NCBI RefSeq assembly: GCF_030272615.1
Contig: NC_081412.1
Coordinates: forward strand, 143,751,747-143,815,746
DNA from: Cryptomeria japonica
Taxonomy: Eukaryota; Streptophyta; Pinopsida; Cupressales; Cupressaceae
DNA length: 64,000 bases
Direction: 5' to 3'
Part shown: piece after piece, positions 13,560 to 24,786 of the stretch
How the letters are laid out: the number at the start of each line of letters is the position of its first letter
Numbering within the stretch: the first letter of the stretch is position 1
Program-made: the position numbers and the translations under genes
Notes under the pieces: model-generated
What the model was told of the DNA's origin: nothing
Databases searched by the model: none
The model's input: the letters and a program-made list of their open reading frames with translations, nothing else

Positions 13560-14774
13560 TGTAGCATCATAAAATTGTGACTCTGCAATTTTTGACCTCA
13601 TTTGGGTCTTTGCATTGGTGGATGAATCCCCAAGCCTAGTTGGAGACCCGAGACATGCTCATACCACCTTAAACTTGCATTTTCTTTCATCCCACACTGA
13701 CCACTCTCACTTCCTGTCCTGAATTAGGGTAGGACAGGAGCATGGCACCCCTATCCCTGCCCTATTTTGGGCCTCCCTTGACTTAATCCTGCATTGGGCT
13801 TGTCAATTGTGAGAGGGAAAAAGTTTTCCTATGTTGACCTAAGATGAAAAATCAGTTAAAAACCCCTAATTGGCAATTATATAAGGAGCATTTCCCCTCC
13901 TATTTGCATAAGTTCAATAAGTCCGATAAGCGAAAATTAAGTTCAAGAAGCGAAATCAAGCATAAGCGATCATAAGACAAAATTTCCTAGTGACATTGTC
14001 ATCAAGCATTCAAGAATTCAAACATCCCTTCAAGTATTGAGCATTTCAAGTCTCCTTTAAAGGCTAAGTGTTGCATTCAAGTCAAGGATTCAACCATTGA
14101 AGAGGAGATCTCTACCTATCCTTTCAATCAATTCTATCAACATTTCAATTGCATCCTCCCTTGAGGTGAACTTTACTTCAGATATTTCCTTTCATGCACT
14201 TGCAAGTATTTTCAATCATTTGGTTAATTCCAAAACCGGGTTTGACCTGAAGGAAAACCCCCAATCCCAACAACATTTCCTCTCTTTTTTGTGTAGGTTG
14301 CAGGTGCATAGCTGTAATTACAGGTTTAGACTCCATTTTTCGGAGGCAAAAAAACCCTTTTCAAAGGACCAAGTACACTTTCAACCCGGTACCGATAAAT
14401 TTTGCTCAAATTTGCAGGGGAGATTCGTCTCGACATCTTATTTCTAATTCCAAGTGCACAGCTTCATCCTGCATCTCTATGTCAAGATATAATCATTTCT
14501 TTGTCATCTTTACACTTAGTCTCAATTCACTTAATTCAATTTGTTTATTTTAAAAGGGGGTTACTTTAATTTCAAAATTTATTGCAAACTCCCTACAATT
14601 CACTTAGCATTCAATCTCTTTCCATTGAGATTGGATATAGTGAGTTCAACCCCCTCTTTTAAATGTAACGTGCGTGAGAAGTTGAAGGGAATACTTTGTG
14701 AAACTTTCACTCCTCTTTTGAGGGTAGTAAATTTTTCCACTTGATCTCCTCTCATCACTTTTCACCACATTACA
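13560..14774 (+). repeat. 5' LTR of the Gypsy-like element
   Basis: It aligns end to end with 20101-21305. It begins TGTAGCATCATAAAATTG (3' copy TGTACTGTCATAAAATTG) and ends CACCACATTACA. Directly after the end comes ttttggtgaacccaatg, the probable primer site, although I cannot assign the tRNA. A plus-strand ORF near 14097-14447 lies inside the LTR and has no known motif. Confidence 0.85.
13878..13884 (+). promoter_or_regulatory. TATA box in the 5' LTR
   Basis: TATATAA followed by ggagcatttcccctcc lies about 320 bp into the LTR and is conserved in the 3' LTR at 20393-20399. Its position fits the U3 promoter of an LTR element. Where transcription starts is inferred, not seen. Confidence 0.45.
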
Positions 14775-15930
14775 TTTTGGTGAACCCAATGTCTTACATG
14801 CTTTACATTAAAAAATTATTGCAAATTTTTATTTACAAGTTTAATTTCCTTACAAAAATTAGTGGTTAATTCATTCAAAACCCTAGTTGTCAAAATTGAA
14901 CTTGTGTTTTGTAAAAAATTCTATATATTATCTTAGATCTAAAAAATTACATTGCTTATCAAATTCAATTCTTTCATTGTCTTGTTCAATTTGCAAATCA
15001 AATTTACAAAATTAAGTGGTTAATTGTCAAAACCCTAATTTTTAAAAATCAACTTGAATTTGTGTAAACATTGGAGTCACATTTAATTTTCAGATTTAGG
15101 ACTAATTTCAGACTTGTCTTCTTGCCTAAAATTTAAAATTTTCAGTTTCCCTCCTTTTTCCAAAATTCAGTGGTTAGGCCCTAAAGCCCTAATTTTCAAA
15201 TTTACTTGGATTTTGTGCAAATTTCAATCAATTTCAGTTTTCTAAGTATTATTCAAGGTGACCCTATCCATTAGATTTGACCTTTTTCAAAACCCTAATA
15301 GGGTCCTATTTTGACATTAAAACCTCAATTTCGCCTATCTAAAGTTTGTAAAATCAACCGATTTTTTGGTTTAGCTCTCAAATCATCGTAGTTTTCATCC
15401 ATGGAAATTTTTGAAAAAGTTGGGTGGACCGGGTACACTTTCAACCTAGTCCTTGGCTTTTTTTCAAAAATTTCGGGAGACTATTATGATTGTAGTTAAT
15501 TGCTTAAATCCTAAAAATTGGCTGATTTTGTCGAGTTTTGATCCCTCTAAAATAAAAAATATTTCCCAATTTCAACATTACAAATTTCAAGAAAACATTT
15601 AAAAATTAAGTGGCTAATATAATCTGTCTTGATTTTAAAAACTTAATTTTGTCAATTTTAATTAAGTGGTATTCCATTGGCCCTAATTTTAAATTTCACT
15701 CTCTTTTTATCATAAATTTTCTTGAAAAGTGTGTCATTTATTCTTTCCACAAAGTTCAAATTTTCTAATCATCATATTGCATTATTCAATTTTGCAAACT
15801 TTGTTCCCAACATTAAAAATTCAAATTTTCCCTCTATTGCATGAGTTTTATAACTTTTAGTCCTACCTATACTATCCCCATTAGACGAAGCAATAGAATT
15901 AAGGCTTCCTAAGGTTTAATTCCTGAAGAG
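14775..15930. repeat. AT-rich untranslated leader with degenerate ~150-bp repeats
   Basis: Between the LTR and gag lie about 1.15 kb without coding potential. The sentence 'agtggttaatt', then 'aaaaccctaattt', then 'cttg.atttgtg' recurs near 14860, 15017 and 15165, with a looser form near 15605-15700. Spacing between the first three is 157 and 148 bp. Long leaders are common in plant Gypsy elements; the repetition is what is visible here. Confidence 0.5.
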
Positions 15931-17280
15931 ATGGAGCCTAATTTGGGTGACTTCTTTAATGAGGATAATGCTAATTCTTCCCATACTAGTGAAATCCCGA
16001 TCTACCCAATTGATGATTCCAATGACAAAGAATAAGCTTTGACTAGAGTTTTCATAGATCAACTTTCAAAATTGGACGATCAATTTGACAACTTCTAACA
16101 ATGGATGTCCCAAGAATATCCTAATAGTGAATCTCTTCCATTAATTGAAGGTCTAAAATGAATGATTCAAAGTGATAAGAATGTAATTGATATATTGCAT
16201 GGCATTGCTCATATTGTTGATTCTAATGTCATACCTATAAAGAGTTGTGCTGAGACCTTAGGTTATTCACAACCTCCTACACAAAAAAATCATTATATTC
16301 CTTTGAACACTTCAATGACTAGGATTCCTACTTTCACTTCAAACATCATGGCTACATCAACTCAAAATGTCATAACTACAACCATTAGTCATGGGAGAAA
16401 TCCCTCTTCTTCAATCAATCTTTCCATCTTTATCTATGCCTTCAATGAGTATTCCTATTGTCTCTCAATCAATCAATCTGACACAAGGGGGAAATTCATC
16501 CAATCATTCTATCCCTCCTTTCAGTGTCCCATTTCCTACTCAATCATCACCTATTCCTACTTACCATAGTGTTCCACCACCCTATTCTCAATCAGTTCCT
16601 TCTTTCAATAACATCACACCACCTTCTCAATCAAACATGTCTAACATAAATTCCTCAAATGAAACAACCATCAATAACCTTGCTCAAATTGTGTCATCAT
16701 TGTAACAACAAATTGCTTCTATGAGTCAATCCAAGTTTAGTGTGCCCACATTTGATGTTGCGAGCCCACTTTCTCTTGATATTGTTAGAGTTGTCTCTCT
16801 TAAACACGTTGAAGTCCCTCAAGTGGAACTCTATAATGGAAAAGGTGATCCTTTAACACATGTCAAAACTTTCCAAACTTTGTGTACTGACTTTTCTTAT
16901 GATCAAAGATTGTTTGCCAAATTGTTTACTAGAACACTAAGAGATAAGGCTTTACAATGGTATTTCTCTTTGTCTTCCTATTCTATTACTTCTTTTCAAA
17001 AATTAGCAAATGCTTTTATCATCAATTTCAAAACAACATAGGTCCTAAAATCACTTTGACTGATTTAATGCATTGTAAACAAGATGTTAAATAAAAAGTG
17101 ACTGATTTCATTGATAGATATAAGCATTTGTGTTCTCAAATTTCTTTTCCAGTGCCTGATAATGATATTCAAAGAATTTTCATTTCTAATTTTCAAAAAG
17201 AGATTAGGGACAAACTTCTCCTTTCTGAGTTTACTTCCTTTCCCTAGTTATGTGCAACAATTCACAATTATCAATTGTCT
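15931..17280 (+). pseudogene. Gypsy gag (broken)
   Basis: The reading starts at ATG 15931 (MEPNLGDFFNED) and runs through several stops and at least one frame change near 16400. A Ser/Pro/Asn-rich N-terminal part is followed from about 16780 by the core typical of plant Gypsy gag proteins: a segment PQVELYNGKGDPLTHVKTFQ, then LFTRTLRDKALQWYFSLSS and FQKLANAFIINF. The conserved capsid fold (retrotrans_gag) binds and packages the element RNA. The frame after the stop at 17039 continues with TDFIDRYKHLCSQI and FQKEIRDKLLLSEF, which also fit the family. In-frame stops (for example at 16703 and 17039) make it a pseudogene. Confidence 0.7.
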
Positions 17281-18363
17281 GTGAGTCAATTGGAGCAATC
17301 TACTCCAATGGATTCGAGTGATAAGGGTGAGAGTTCTCAACAACCGATTGTGAAGTTCAAACTGAATAAAGGCTTTATCAAATTCAATGACACCGTTAAC
17401 AACAACAATGTGAATGCTACAATAGGTGTACCTCTTATTTCTAAATTTTTCAAAAGAGAAAGACAATTTACTCCTTTGAATGAATCTTTACATAGGATCA
17501 TGTCTTAGTTGTTACAAAGAAATGTTATCAAACTCCCTCTAATAAAACCAGTTGAACCTTCTAAGGTAGCCTCACCTTACTTTGATAATAATTTTTTTGT
17601 GTCAATTTCATCATCAACCTAGTCATGATACTGAGACATGTTTTGCATTAAAAAGTAAGATTCAAGACCTATTTGATAATAATACTATATTTGTGGCAGG
17701 TGTGAGTGATAAGGGCAACAAATCAGTAGCTCCTCCTAATCAAAATATTAAGATTTGCACTGATCCTTTACCCTCTCATACCTCTAACATGATTGAAACT
17801 GAACATACCTCTTTCTCTCCTTCTAATCTCACTACAATGGCTCCAAATTTAGTGAATATGGTAGAGAAACAAGAAACACCTCAAGATCAATGTACCACAT
17901 TTGACCCTCATGAGACAATTAGAACACCCAATGGCCCTTTATACATAGTTGTGAAAATCCAAGACAAATCTTGTCATGGTGTGCTTATTGATCCCTCTTG
18001 CATGGTTAATGTCACCACTAAAAATATCTTTATACTTTACATTTGCATAAATAAATCTATGATGATACTAATGTGGTTGTTACATTATTTGATGGATTTT
18101 CTTGTCCTACTATTGGTTTTATTACACTCCCTATTGAGGTTCACACTAAATCTATAGATGTCAACTTTATTATCATTCCTTTATATGAACAATCTCGTGT
18201 GAAGTTAGGTTACCGTTGGCTATCTTCCATGAAGGCTATTGCCTCTCCATTCCATAAGTGTTTGAAATTTCCTCATAATGAAGAAATCATAACTGTTAAC
18301 CATGGCCTATTTCAACCAAACAAAAGAAGCCCACGTGTTCCTATTGATTACTTTTGGCCTTAA
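17281..18363 (+). pseudogene. Gypsy gag C-terminus and retroviral-type aspartic protease (broken)
   Basis: Around 17605-17665 the translation reads CQFHHQPSHDTETCFALKSK, close to the degenerate zinc-binding linker found between gag and protease in Tat/Ogre-type Gypsy proteins (YC.YHR..GH.TE.C..L). From about 17940 comes YIVVKIQDKSCHGVLIDPSC, where the protease catalytic motif would be; the family often carries DPG or DGG, here DPS. After a frameshift near 18040-18100 the protease continues as LFDGFSCPTIGFITLPIEVH and YRWLSSMKAIASPFHKCLKF, ending VPIDYFWP. The stop codon is at 18361-18363. Three or more lesions inactivate it. Confidence 0.6.
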
Positions 18364-20085
18364 CAATTTCAATCTCTTCCAACAAGAAGTGATGCTCTAT
18401 TTCGATCTTATCAGAAATGGAAGAAAGATATGATCTTATCCTTAAGACAACCTAGAACTCCAACATTTGATATCCCCACTATTCTTGAAGATGAATTTCT
18501 TCCTCTAATGGATAGAACTAATCTTCCTCCTAAGGAAGATTCCCAACCTATTCCTATGGATGAAACTATGCCTTCTCCTAAGAAGAACAACAATATTTTT
18601 CCCAAGGTTAGACATGTACCTCCTCCTCATGATGGACTTGGTTTTCTTCCTACACCGAACACCTCCTTTATATGGTACAATTCTGCCTCCTCGCTCTTAC
18701 AGAGAGAAGAGACCAGACTCTCCTCTTTTCCAACCTAAAAGACCTCAACCGAAACCTCCAACTACCAAAGATGAGAATATTCCTCTTTCAATAAATATTC
18801 CTCCTTCTTCTCAGCCTTCCACTAAGACTTGACGAAATTGTTGTGCAAGAGATCACCAACGAAAATGTTGTGCTAGAGCTCGTGAAGTTGTTTCTCAAAC
18901 TATTCAATCTCCTAAAACACCAATAATTGACATGATTCCCTTTTCTCCTAAGCAATATCTTGAACCTAAATCTCCAAATCATAAGTGGCAAAAAAACATG
19001 TGACCGTTTTACTTCTATTCATGTTAGAGCTCCTCTTTCTATAAATCTTGATGTAGAAATAGGTGCAAATGTTATTCATGATGGCAATACAACTCCTAAT
19101 GCTTCTAATAGTGACTATGAATATGTTGATGTTGACAAACATTTATTTGCATAATTTCAAAATCCTTAATCCTTGCTCCTCGAAATGAACAAAGTGACTT
19201 AGCATATGAGCATAGTACTTGTTTGGATCTTGTGATAGCTCCATTTGCTCTACTCGATGTCACTACTCTAGCATGTTTCCTGCCTTCCCAAAATAGTGAT
19301 CAACAATATTGGGAGGTGGGTGTCATGATAGACTAGCTGCATTAGCACTGTAGATCCTCTACCTCTCTCTTTTCTCGCTCTTTTGTGCCCATTCTTCTAT
19401 GTGTATCCCTATTCTTCTATTTGTTGTCCCTAGTGATGTCTACTTTAGGACAATGCAAAGCATTGGGATCTCTTTTTGTCTCTTTCATGTTGACTCAAAA
19501 GATGCACGTGTTCCCTTTCTTCCAAGGTGGTTTCCTTTCTTTGGGGAATGGTGACTATTCTATGCATATATACATGATTGATATACATGAGTTATCATAC
19601 AACATACTAACCCTGAGGAAAGTGAATCCACATTGTGATTTGTGTTTTGTGTTCATTACCCTTGGGTTTATTCCTTGATTGGGGGCTAAATCCTTGTGAT
19701 AACGTGCTCCCTCTCTTTCTCTCTCTTTGGTGTATCCTACCTTAAAGCAATTGCTCCTTATAGGGCGTGCACGATTGCTTTAACATGGGGGCATGCACTC
19801 CACTCATATTTTCCTTCTTGATACTTTAAGTTACTTAGTGAACTTGGCCTTGCTTTGTAATTTTTGGTATCCTTACTTTTCATGACTCATAATGAGGGGA
19901 ACCTTACTACTTGGAGTCATGGTTCTCTCCCTCTTTATCTTCCCTTTTACTTTGTCAATCGAAGTTGTAAGATCCTAAGTCTACTGGGGGCTTGGTGTAT
20001 CTTACCTCCTTGATGTGGTTAAAGTCTTTCAATCTTGTTTCCTTGTACTTTACCAATAGTACTGGCATACACTTATACTCCCACT
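18364..20085 (+). other. Unassigned 3' part of the Gypsy-like element (no RT or integrase seen)
   Basis: The plus strand carries open, low-complexity coding-like sequence to about 18830: a Pro/Thr/Glu-rich stretch with PTFDIPTILEDEFLPLMDRT and PRLDMYL in competing frames. After 18830 all frames are riddled with stops. None of the RT landmarks (YxDD, LPQG), RNase H or HHCC-DDE integrase signatures is present. A 'gggggctaaat' string at 19680 repeats the purine tract found before the 3' LTR. Confidence 0.5.
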
Positions 20086-20100
20086 AAAGTGGGGGCTAAA

Positions 20101-21305
20101 TGTACTGTCATAAAATTGCGACCCTGCAATTTTCGACCGCATTGGTAAATGAATCCCTAAGCCTCACTGGAGACCCAAGAAATGCTCATACCACTTGAAA
20201 ATTGTATTTTCTTGCACCCCACACTATCTTCTCTCACTTCCTATCCTGAATTAGGGCAAGCAAGGGTTGTCTCTGCCCTATTTTGGGCCTCCCTTGACCT
20301 AATCCTGCATTGGGCTTGTCAATTGTGAGTGGGAAATATTTTTCTATGTCGGCCTAAGACATAAAATTATTTAAAAACCCCTAATTTGCAAGTATATAAG
20401 GATCATTTCCCCTCCTATTTTCATAAGTTCAATAAGTGCGATAAGCGAAAATTAATTTCAAGAAGCGAAATCAAGAATAAGTGATCATAAGGCAAAATTT
20501 ACAAGTGACATTGTCATCAAGCATTCAAGAATTCAAACATCCCTTCAAGCATTGATAATTTTAAGTCTCCTTTCAAGGCTAGGTGTTGCATTCAAGTCAA
20601 GGATTCAACCATTGAAGAGAAGATCTCTACCTATCCTTTCAATCAATTCTATCAACATTTTAATTGCATCCTCCCTTGAGGTGAACTTTACTTCTGATAT
20701 TTCCTTTCATGTACTTGCAAGTATTTTCAATCACTTGGTTAATTCCAAAATGGGGTTTGACTAAAGGAAAATGCCCAATCCCAACAAAATTTCCTCTCTT
20801 TTATGTGTGTAGGTTGTAGGTGCACAACTGTAATTGCAGGTTTAGACTCCATTTTCAGAGACAAAAAAACCCTTTTCGGCGTGGGGATTTTTCGAAGGAT
20901 CAAGTACACTTTCAAACCGGGTCCTGAAAAATTTTGCTCAGATTTGTAGGGGATCTTCATCTCGACATCTTACTACTAATTCCAGGTACACAACTTCATC
21001 CCACATCTCTATCTCAAGATATAATTGTTTCTTTGTCATCTTTACACTTAGTCTCAATTCGCTTAATTCAACTTGTCTATTTTAAAAGAGGGTTACTTTA
21101 CTATCCAAATTTATTGCAAACTCTGTACAATTCACTTAGCATTCAATATCTTTCCATTGAGATTGGATCTAGTGAATTCAACCCCTATTTTAAATGTAAT
21201 GTGCGTGAGAAGTTGAAGGGAATCCTTTGTGAAACTTTCACTCCTCTTTAGAGGGGAGTAAACCTTTCCACTTGATCTCCTATCATCATTTTTCACCACA
21301 TTACA
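20101..21305 (+). repeat. 3' LTR of the Gypsy-like element
   Basis: It is homologous along its length to 13560-14774, with scattered substitutions and short indels, and is immediately preceded by the purine tract at 20086-20100. It ends CACCACATTACA at 21305, followed by the target duplication atgtg. Confidence 0.85.
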
Positions 21306-21546
21306 ATGTGAAAATGAAAAATTACCCTCAATATTTTGAGACCCACATATCCTTATCTGGGGTGCTTCTAAATCAAATCAAACTGCAATTTACAGGTCCT
21401 TTTACATGTGCATAATAACTCGTAGATTCAGTTTTGATATTGATATTTTTTGCTGAATTTTTGAACATGTAACAACAATTAACGGGTTGTTCGAAGCCCC
21501 TTTTTAATCAATTTTAGGAATACATCATTGTTCATCAATTTAATCT

Positions 21547-22729
21547 TGTTAGATAGTTCAAATAACTGGGGGTAAATCAGTTATCACATATTACCGGAAC
21601 CATTAGAAATTAAAACTCTAATACTAGAACCCAAAACATTGATACTGGAATGCTTAAACCAAATACCAAAATAATAGTTCAACCAATTAAACATAAACAA
21701 TAATTACAAAATAAATACCATCCACATGACACCAATATTTATACGTGGAAAACCCAGTGAAGGGAAAAAACACAGTGGGAAGCCTACCCACAGTTAGATA
21801 ATACTTTTGGAGTAAGTATGTGAATTACAATTGAGGGGCTTGCACTTGCAGGAAGGCCAATAGCCTCGAGTGCACTACTCATCACAAAAGGGGTCTCACT
21901 GACTATAGAGAAATCTAGACTACAGTTTGGAGAAGTGTTTGAATTGCAAAGATAACATCTCCTATGCTTGAGTACAGTTTTGATTAAGCTCAATACCAAA
22001 GGACTAAATCATCTTACATAAACCCAATTCGATCTCCAATGATCGACCAAATCCTCTACTTGAATGATATTACATTATTTGCATATATCCATATCCCATT
22101 CCCATGATCTTATCCCTATCATGATCTACAATGAGATCTTATATCTATATGTACAAACCCTCGATCATAAACAATCAAGTTGGCCACTAGACAATAAACC
22201 AATTACATAATTACAAAACATATCAGCCTTAGACCAAACAAATAATATTCAACACATAAGACATCCTAGAAACGTATTGAGAAGTCCAATCCACATGCTT
22301 CATTAATTTGGTCCATAACCTAGATGAACCGAGACCCAATATAGGTCCACACACTACAACAATGATCTCCATCTACCAAGTCTCAAATATGATCACCATT
22401 AGCATCCTAAAACTTCACCAGAAATTGTACCAACACCACTTATGCATACCACCAAAGATCTTCATCAAAAGCTTTGTCAATGAAACCCTCGTTGGAACCA
22501 AAAGCCAAGCTTCTAAGCAAACAAGATAGCACCCAATTACCAAACCAAAACCAACTGACTCAATATGAACATACCAAAGCCTACCAGATCATGCCGAATC
22601 CAAACTAACCAAAAACTACTCATCCTACGAGGACCTAAAAGGTGTCGGTAAAACATCCAAACAACTAGTGTTGGCATCAATGACAAAACATAAATGGAAC
22701 ACATAATCAATTCCACCAAATGGCCAACA
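21547..22729 (-). mobile_element. Solo LTR, Copia-type, TSD AATCT
   Basis: Read on the minus strand it starts TGTTGGCCATTTGG at 22729 and ends with AACA at 21547. The flanks are identical: aatct at 21542-21546 and 22730-22734. Internal landmarks match the other Copia LTRs in this window: 'tttatacgtggaaaaccc', 'acagtgggaagcctaccc', 'cacttgcaggaaggccaa', and 'ggcatcaatgacaaaac' near the 5' end. There is no coding sequence inside; the short ORFs are incidental. Confidence 0.85.
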
Positions 22730-22734
22730 AATCT

Positions 22735-23335
22735 CATCAACCAACTTCGTTTGTGTTAGATACTTATTGAATGCACTACACTCAAGAATTCCATGCATTA
22801 TCTTAGTTATGTTATGTGCATCCCCACAAGCACAAAACAATGAGGTCCCCAAGACACAAGCAAACCCACCTCATTTTCAACTCAAGGAATAATGCAATGA
22901 CTAGAAATGAAGAAATTGGCTTCCTTTCTTCCTCAATTACAAGCCAAAATACTACCTTCAATGTTGCTTTAATGGCATAAATTAGATTTGAAGTAATTGT
23001 TATGTTGCAGCCTAAGACATAATGATTTTAATGGTTGTGAAGGGCATTTCCTACCGTTAATAGGGTGAGCAAAAAACCCAGTAATTATTAATGCATCCTA
23101 AAGTGCTCCATGGTGCCACTTGCCAGAAATATAATGCATGCTAAAGTTAGCAATGAAATTTTCACCAGACAAGAATCAAAGTAAAAGAAAAAGATGAAAA
23201 AGGTTAGTTCTACTATCAGCTAGTGATGGAATGCTCAGGTGGGTAAAGGACATGGATAAACATTCCAACTTCACTCAGGTAGGATTTTGTTATCTTCATA
23301 TGAACTACTAGATCATATACAATTGTATGTGTGAC
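22735..23335. other. Unassigned flank upstream of the kinase pseudogene
   Basis: About 600 bp between the solo LTR and the Copia insertion, with no coding signal that I can read. It probably belongs to the same old locus as the kinase pseudogene, but no lectin-domain sequence was recognised here. Confidence 0.35.
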
Positions 23336-23400
23336 AAAAATAAGAGTGACAAGGAGCTTAATGATACCCTTCACCTAGCTATTCTAGCAACTATTATGTT
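23336..23400 (+). pseudogene. Juxtamembrane end of the receptor kinase pseudogene, cut by the Copia insertion
   Basis: The plus strand reads KNKSDKELNDTLHLAILATI. If the Copia element and one copy of its target duplication (atgtt) are removed, this runs in frame into MFTYADLSV at 36740, the conserved entry to a receptor-kinase domain. The acidic stretch before FTYADL is typical of that position, but this short piece would not be identifiable alone. Confidence 0.4.
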
Positions 23401-24446
23401 TGTTAGGTCCCAGAGATAAGTGAGAGGGGGAGGAGTGAATCAATTGTCAATTAATTTCAAACCCAAAACAAACTTAACCAAACTTAATACATAATACCGG
23501 TAAACCAAACTTTATGTCGGTAAATAGTTTTGACAGTTAATTGCAATGTCGGTAAAGTTTAATGCATGAAACAGAAAGACAAATAACATCCACAACACAT
23601 TACATGTATATTTGTACATGGAAACCCTGTAAGGGGAAAAACCACAACAGGAAACCTTACCCACAATCAGATGATACTACTGCAGATAGTATGTGTGTAC
23701 AATATGGAGTTTGCACATGCAGAAAGGCCAACTGGCTAGAGATCACTGCTCAATCAGAAAATGGGAGTCACACTAACTACAATTGGATGGTTAAATCCAA
23801 TGATAATGTACTGCTCAAAATAGCATCTTCATTTGTTGGATTCAGTACCGGTTAAGTTCTGATTTGACTTCTTCAAAAGCCTCCTTGAATCTTGAATGAT
23901 GTCTACATGTATAGCTTTGCTTATATTCACATATACCTTATTATATTTCTTTTCCACTCTCACATTAATCTCACGAATGAGATCTTACATATATACCAAA
24001 ACCTAAGACCAAATGTGTAGGTCATCTTACTAAAGATATTACAATAAAATCAATTACAAATGAATCAATATGTGATGCATTATGTTGGCTCAATGCATTT
24101 ACAATAATAACAAATCATCTTCATAATTTGTCGTACTGATTTGGAATGGATAATGCTTGCCGGTGCATAATCTAGACCTATTTGCCAGTAACAGCAAATA
24201 TGCAAACCCGATTAGATCAATGACCAAATCACCAAAATAAAGTGTCCAAACAATGTCTTTGACATAACCAATTAATCTCCAAGTCATCCTTAGTGTCGGT
24301 GAACAATATAACCTAGCGGTGAACTAGATACCGGTGACTGTGCATAAGTCACTGATCATGTCGGTAAACATAATCAAGAATCTCTAAATGTTGATAATTG
24401 TTGACATCAATGACAAAACTAGTGCAACACATCCAAAATACCAACA
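23401..24446 (-). repeat. 3' LTR of the Copia element
   Basis: On the minus strand it starts TGTTGGTATTTTGGATGTG (24446) and ends GGGACCTAACA (23401). It aligns with the split 5' LTR at 29011-29310 and 36008-36736. One visible difference is a 20-30 bp segment near 23520-23545 that is absent from the 5' copy. Confidence 0.9.
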
Positions 24447-24465
24447 ATCTCCCCCTTTGGCATTG
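24447..24465 (-). promoter_or_regulatory. Polypurine tract of the Copia element
   Basis: The minus strand reads AATGCCAAAGGGGGAGAT directly before the 3' LTR start. Similar purine boxes recur upstream at about 24593-24601 and 24644-24655, so the 3' untranslated region carries several candidate tracts. The same tract, with its surrounding bases, borders the 3' LTR of the nested element at 30056-30070. Confidence 0.75.
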
Positions 24466-24786
24466 ATGGCAACACAAGATGGAAAAACCATCTAAGTGCC
24501 AAAGTAGAAATGCCAAAAACCCAAAACCAACAATCTTCCAAAGAGATCATTAACCAGAAATCAAAATATAGATACAGAGAGTAACAATCTCTCCCCCAAT
24601 GAATAATGTCTCCCATAAAGATAATGTGTTTTTTCATAGATATCTCTCCCCCTTTGACATCAAATGCCAAAGCATTACAAAAACCAGATACAAAAAGTTT
24701 ATAGAACTTATTACAAAATACCAACTATCAAAGCCGGAAAAAATTTCTCTATTAATTCTGTCGGTTTGATGCCAAGCATCAACTGT

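Larger units (their letters stand above)
13560..21305 (+). mobile_element. Complete Gypsy-like LTR element without pol, TSD ATGTG
   Basis: Two direct LTRs (13560-14774 and 20101-21305) bound 5.3 kb of internal DNA. The target duplication atgtg is perfect at 13555-13559 and 21306-21310. Inside are a long AT-rich leader, a broken gag, and a protease-like region similar to Tat/Ogre-type Gypsy elements. There is no sequence I can read as reverse transcriptase, RNase H or integrase in the remaining 1.7 kb. The element therefore looks non-autonomous, either by ancestral design or by deletion. The LTRs differ at many positions, so the insertion is not recent. A tract aaagtgggggctaaa (20086-20100) sits immediately before the 3' LTR, as a polypurine tract should. 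Confidence 0.85.

Noticed and set aside
14097-14447. 116-codon ORF inside the Gypsy 5' LTR
   Set aside because: The equivalent region of the 3' LTR (20552-20764) has stops, and the peptide has no known motif; it is most likely incidental.
16162-16705. Overlapping plus-strand ORFs that could be two separate genes
   Set aside because: They are two frames of one broken Gypsy gag; the reading switches between them near 16400.
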